From NCBI GenBank assembly GCA_019689615.1, contig JADGHD010000385.1, positions 1-5,182 on the forward strand: a stretch of 5,182 nucleotides of DNA, given 5' to 3'. This document shows positions 4,524 through 5,182 of the stretch, piece after piece. The stretch is from Frankia sp. Lineage in GTDB: Bacteria > Actinomycetota > Actinomycetes > Frankiales > Frankiaceae. Position 1 is the first letter of the stretch. The number at the start of each line of letters is the position of its first letter. Position numbers and translations under genes: made by a program. The notes under the pieces were generated by a model. The model did no database searches. It was not told the origin of the DNA and was given only the letters and a program-made list of their open reading frames with translations.

Positions 4524-5182
4524 GTGGCAGCCACGACGACGGGGCCGACGCCAGCTCCAACGGCGCCGGCCGCGCGGCCGGCGGCCCTGGCCGCGGCCGC
4601 CGAAGGAGAGGCGACGGCGGGGCAGGCAGTCCCGGCTACCACCGGCGGTGCCCGGCCGCCACTGCCACCACCGGCCGGCCCGACGGCCGACGTGCTGGCC
4701 TCGGGGCCGGGCGAGCCTGACCAGCCGGGGGCGGGGCGGACCAGGCGGCGCGTGCAGATGGTCGCGGCGGTGCTCGCCGCTCTGCTGCTGCCGTCGGCCG
4801 GGGCGCTGGCGGCCGTCGGGGCCACCGCGGGCGACCGCCAGCCGCTCGCCGCGCGCCAGACCGCCGTGGTGGAGGACAACGCGGTCGGCACCGGGCGCAA
4901 CCAGGTCTCCTACACCGGTGGCGCCTGGATCGTGTGCGGCGGCTGCATCCCGCCGACCGGGAACAACTTCTTCCGTTACTCGCTGACGGCCGGTGCCACG
5001 GCCACCGTCCGGTTCACCGGCACCCAGGTGCGCCTGCACGGCGTGCGGGAGGCCGCCGGCGGGATCGCGGCCATCCGCGTCGACGGGACCACGGTGACCA
5101 CGGTCGACACCTACGCGCCATCCTCCCAGGCGACGGTCATCTTCGACTCCGGCGAGCTCGACTACGGGACCCACACGCTGGA
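4524..5182 (+). CDS. Secreted or membrane-anchored protein with beta-rich binding module, C-terminus outside window
   Basis: The frame is open from well before 4524 to the right edge. Using GTG 4524, it encodes a Pro/Ala/Thr-rich, probably disordered segment (about 1-70), a basic stretch RTRRRVQ (72-78), and a hydrophobic segment MVAAVLAALLLPSAGALAAV (79-98). These act as either a signal peptide or a type II signal anchor. The exported part begins near residue 108 with VVEDNAVGTGRNQVSYTGGAW, contains CGGC (Cys138, Cys141, possible disulfide), then FFRYSLTAG, ATVRFTGTQVRLHGV, IAAIRVDGTTVTTVDTY and VIFDSGELDYGTHTL. This resembles beta-sandwich modules attached to actinobacterial secreted glycoside hydrolases and other surface proteins, so carbohydrate binding is plausible. 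Any catalytic domain is outside the window. The start is uncertain: GTG 4356 has GAAGGGA at 4338-4344, ATG 4758 has AGGCGG 9 nt upstream, and GTG 4524 has GGGGAGG abutting it. The exported module is the secure part. Confidence 0.7.
   Translation, partial: MAATTTGPTPAPTAPAARPAALAAAAEGEATAGQAVPATTGGARPPLPPPAGPTADVLASGPGEPDQPGAGRTRRRVQMVAAVLAALLLPSAGALAAVGATAGDRQPLAARQTAVVEDNAVGTGRNQVSYTGGAWIVCGGCIPPTGNNFFRYSLTAGATATVRFTGTQVRLHGVREAAGGIAAIRVDGTTVTTVDTYAPSSQATVIFDSGELDYGTHTL

Noticed and set aside
4350..5174. Minus-strand 274-residue frame opposite the right-hand gene
   Set aside because: No recognisable motif and Arg/Gly-rich; the opposite strand encodes a convincing exported beta-rich module.

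Overview
The window is very GC-rich, with codons strongly biased to G or C at the third position and frequent GTG/TTG starts. It carries an F420-type luciferase-like oxidoreductase and other actinobacterial-style proteins. This points to an Actinomycetota chromosome, perhaps Frankia-like, although the genus is a guess. There is no rRNA, tRNA, insertion sequence, CRISPR array or phage gene.

Layout, left to right. (1) Positions 1-201, minus strand: the N-terminal end of a homoserine O-acetyltransferase-like gene (metX type), cut by the left edge. (2) 228-779, minus: a complete OsmC-family protein 26 bp upstream of metX, probably in the same transcript. (3) 780-890: a compact divergent control region with a 16-bp palindrome (837-852) set inside a candidate osmC promoter. 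(4) 822 or 888 to 2129, plus: a flavin-dependent monooxygenase-like oxidoreductase whose start is problematic. (5) 2130-2260: a convergent intergenic stretch with a 12-bp-stem hairpin and a 22-bp tandem repeat. (6) 2261-2797, minus: a glutathione-peroxidase-family thiol peroxidase. (7) 2999-4009, minus: an F420-dependent LLM-class oxidoreductase with a strong ribosome binding site. (8) 4010 to about 4523: a long intergenic region with an isolated AT-rich 19-bp palindrome. (9) From about 4524 past the right edge, plus: a secreted or membrane-anchored protein with a basic stretch, a hydrophobic segment and a beta-rich module, truncated by the window.

The common theme is redox chemistry: two thiol peroxidase-type proteins (OsmC and GPx families), one FAD/NAD(P)H enzyme and one probable F420 enzyme. 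The shared osmC/monooxygenase control region suggests those two genes answer to one repressor, but no regulator gene lies in the window. I see no convincing new multi-gene system. The items most worth following up are the apparent ATC start of the monooxygenase, the promoter-embedded palindrome, the OsmC protein lacking its second cysteine, and the unresolved 5' end of the secreted-protein gene.
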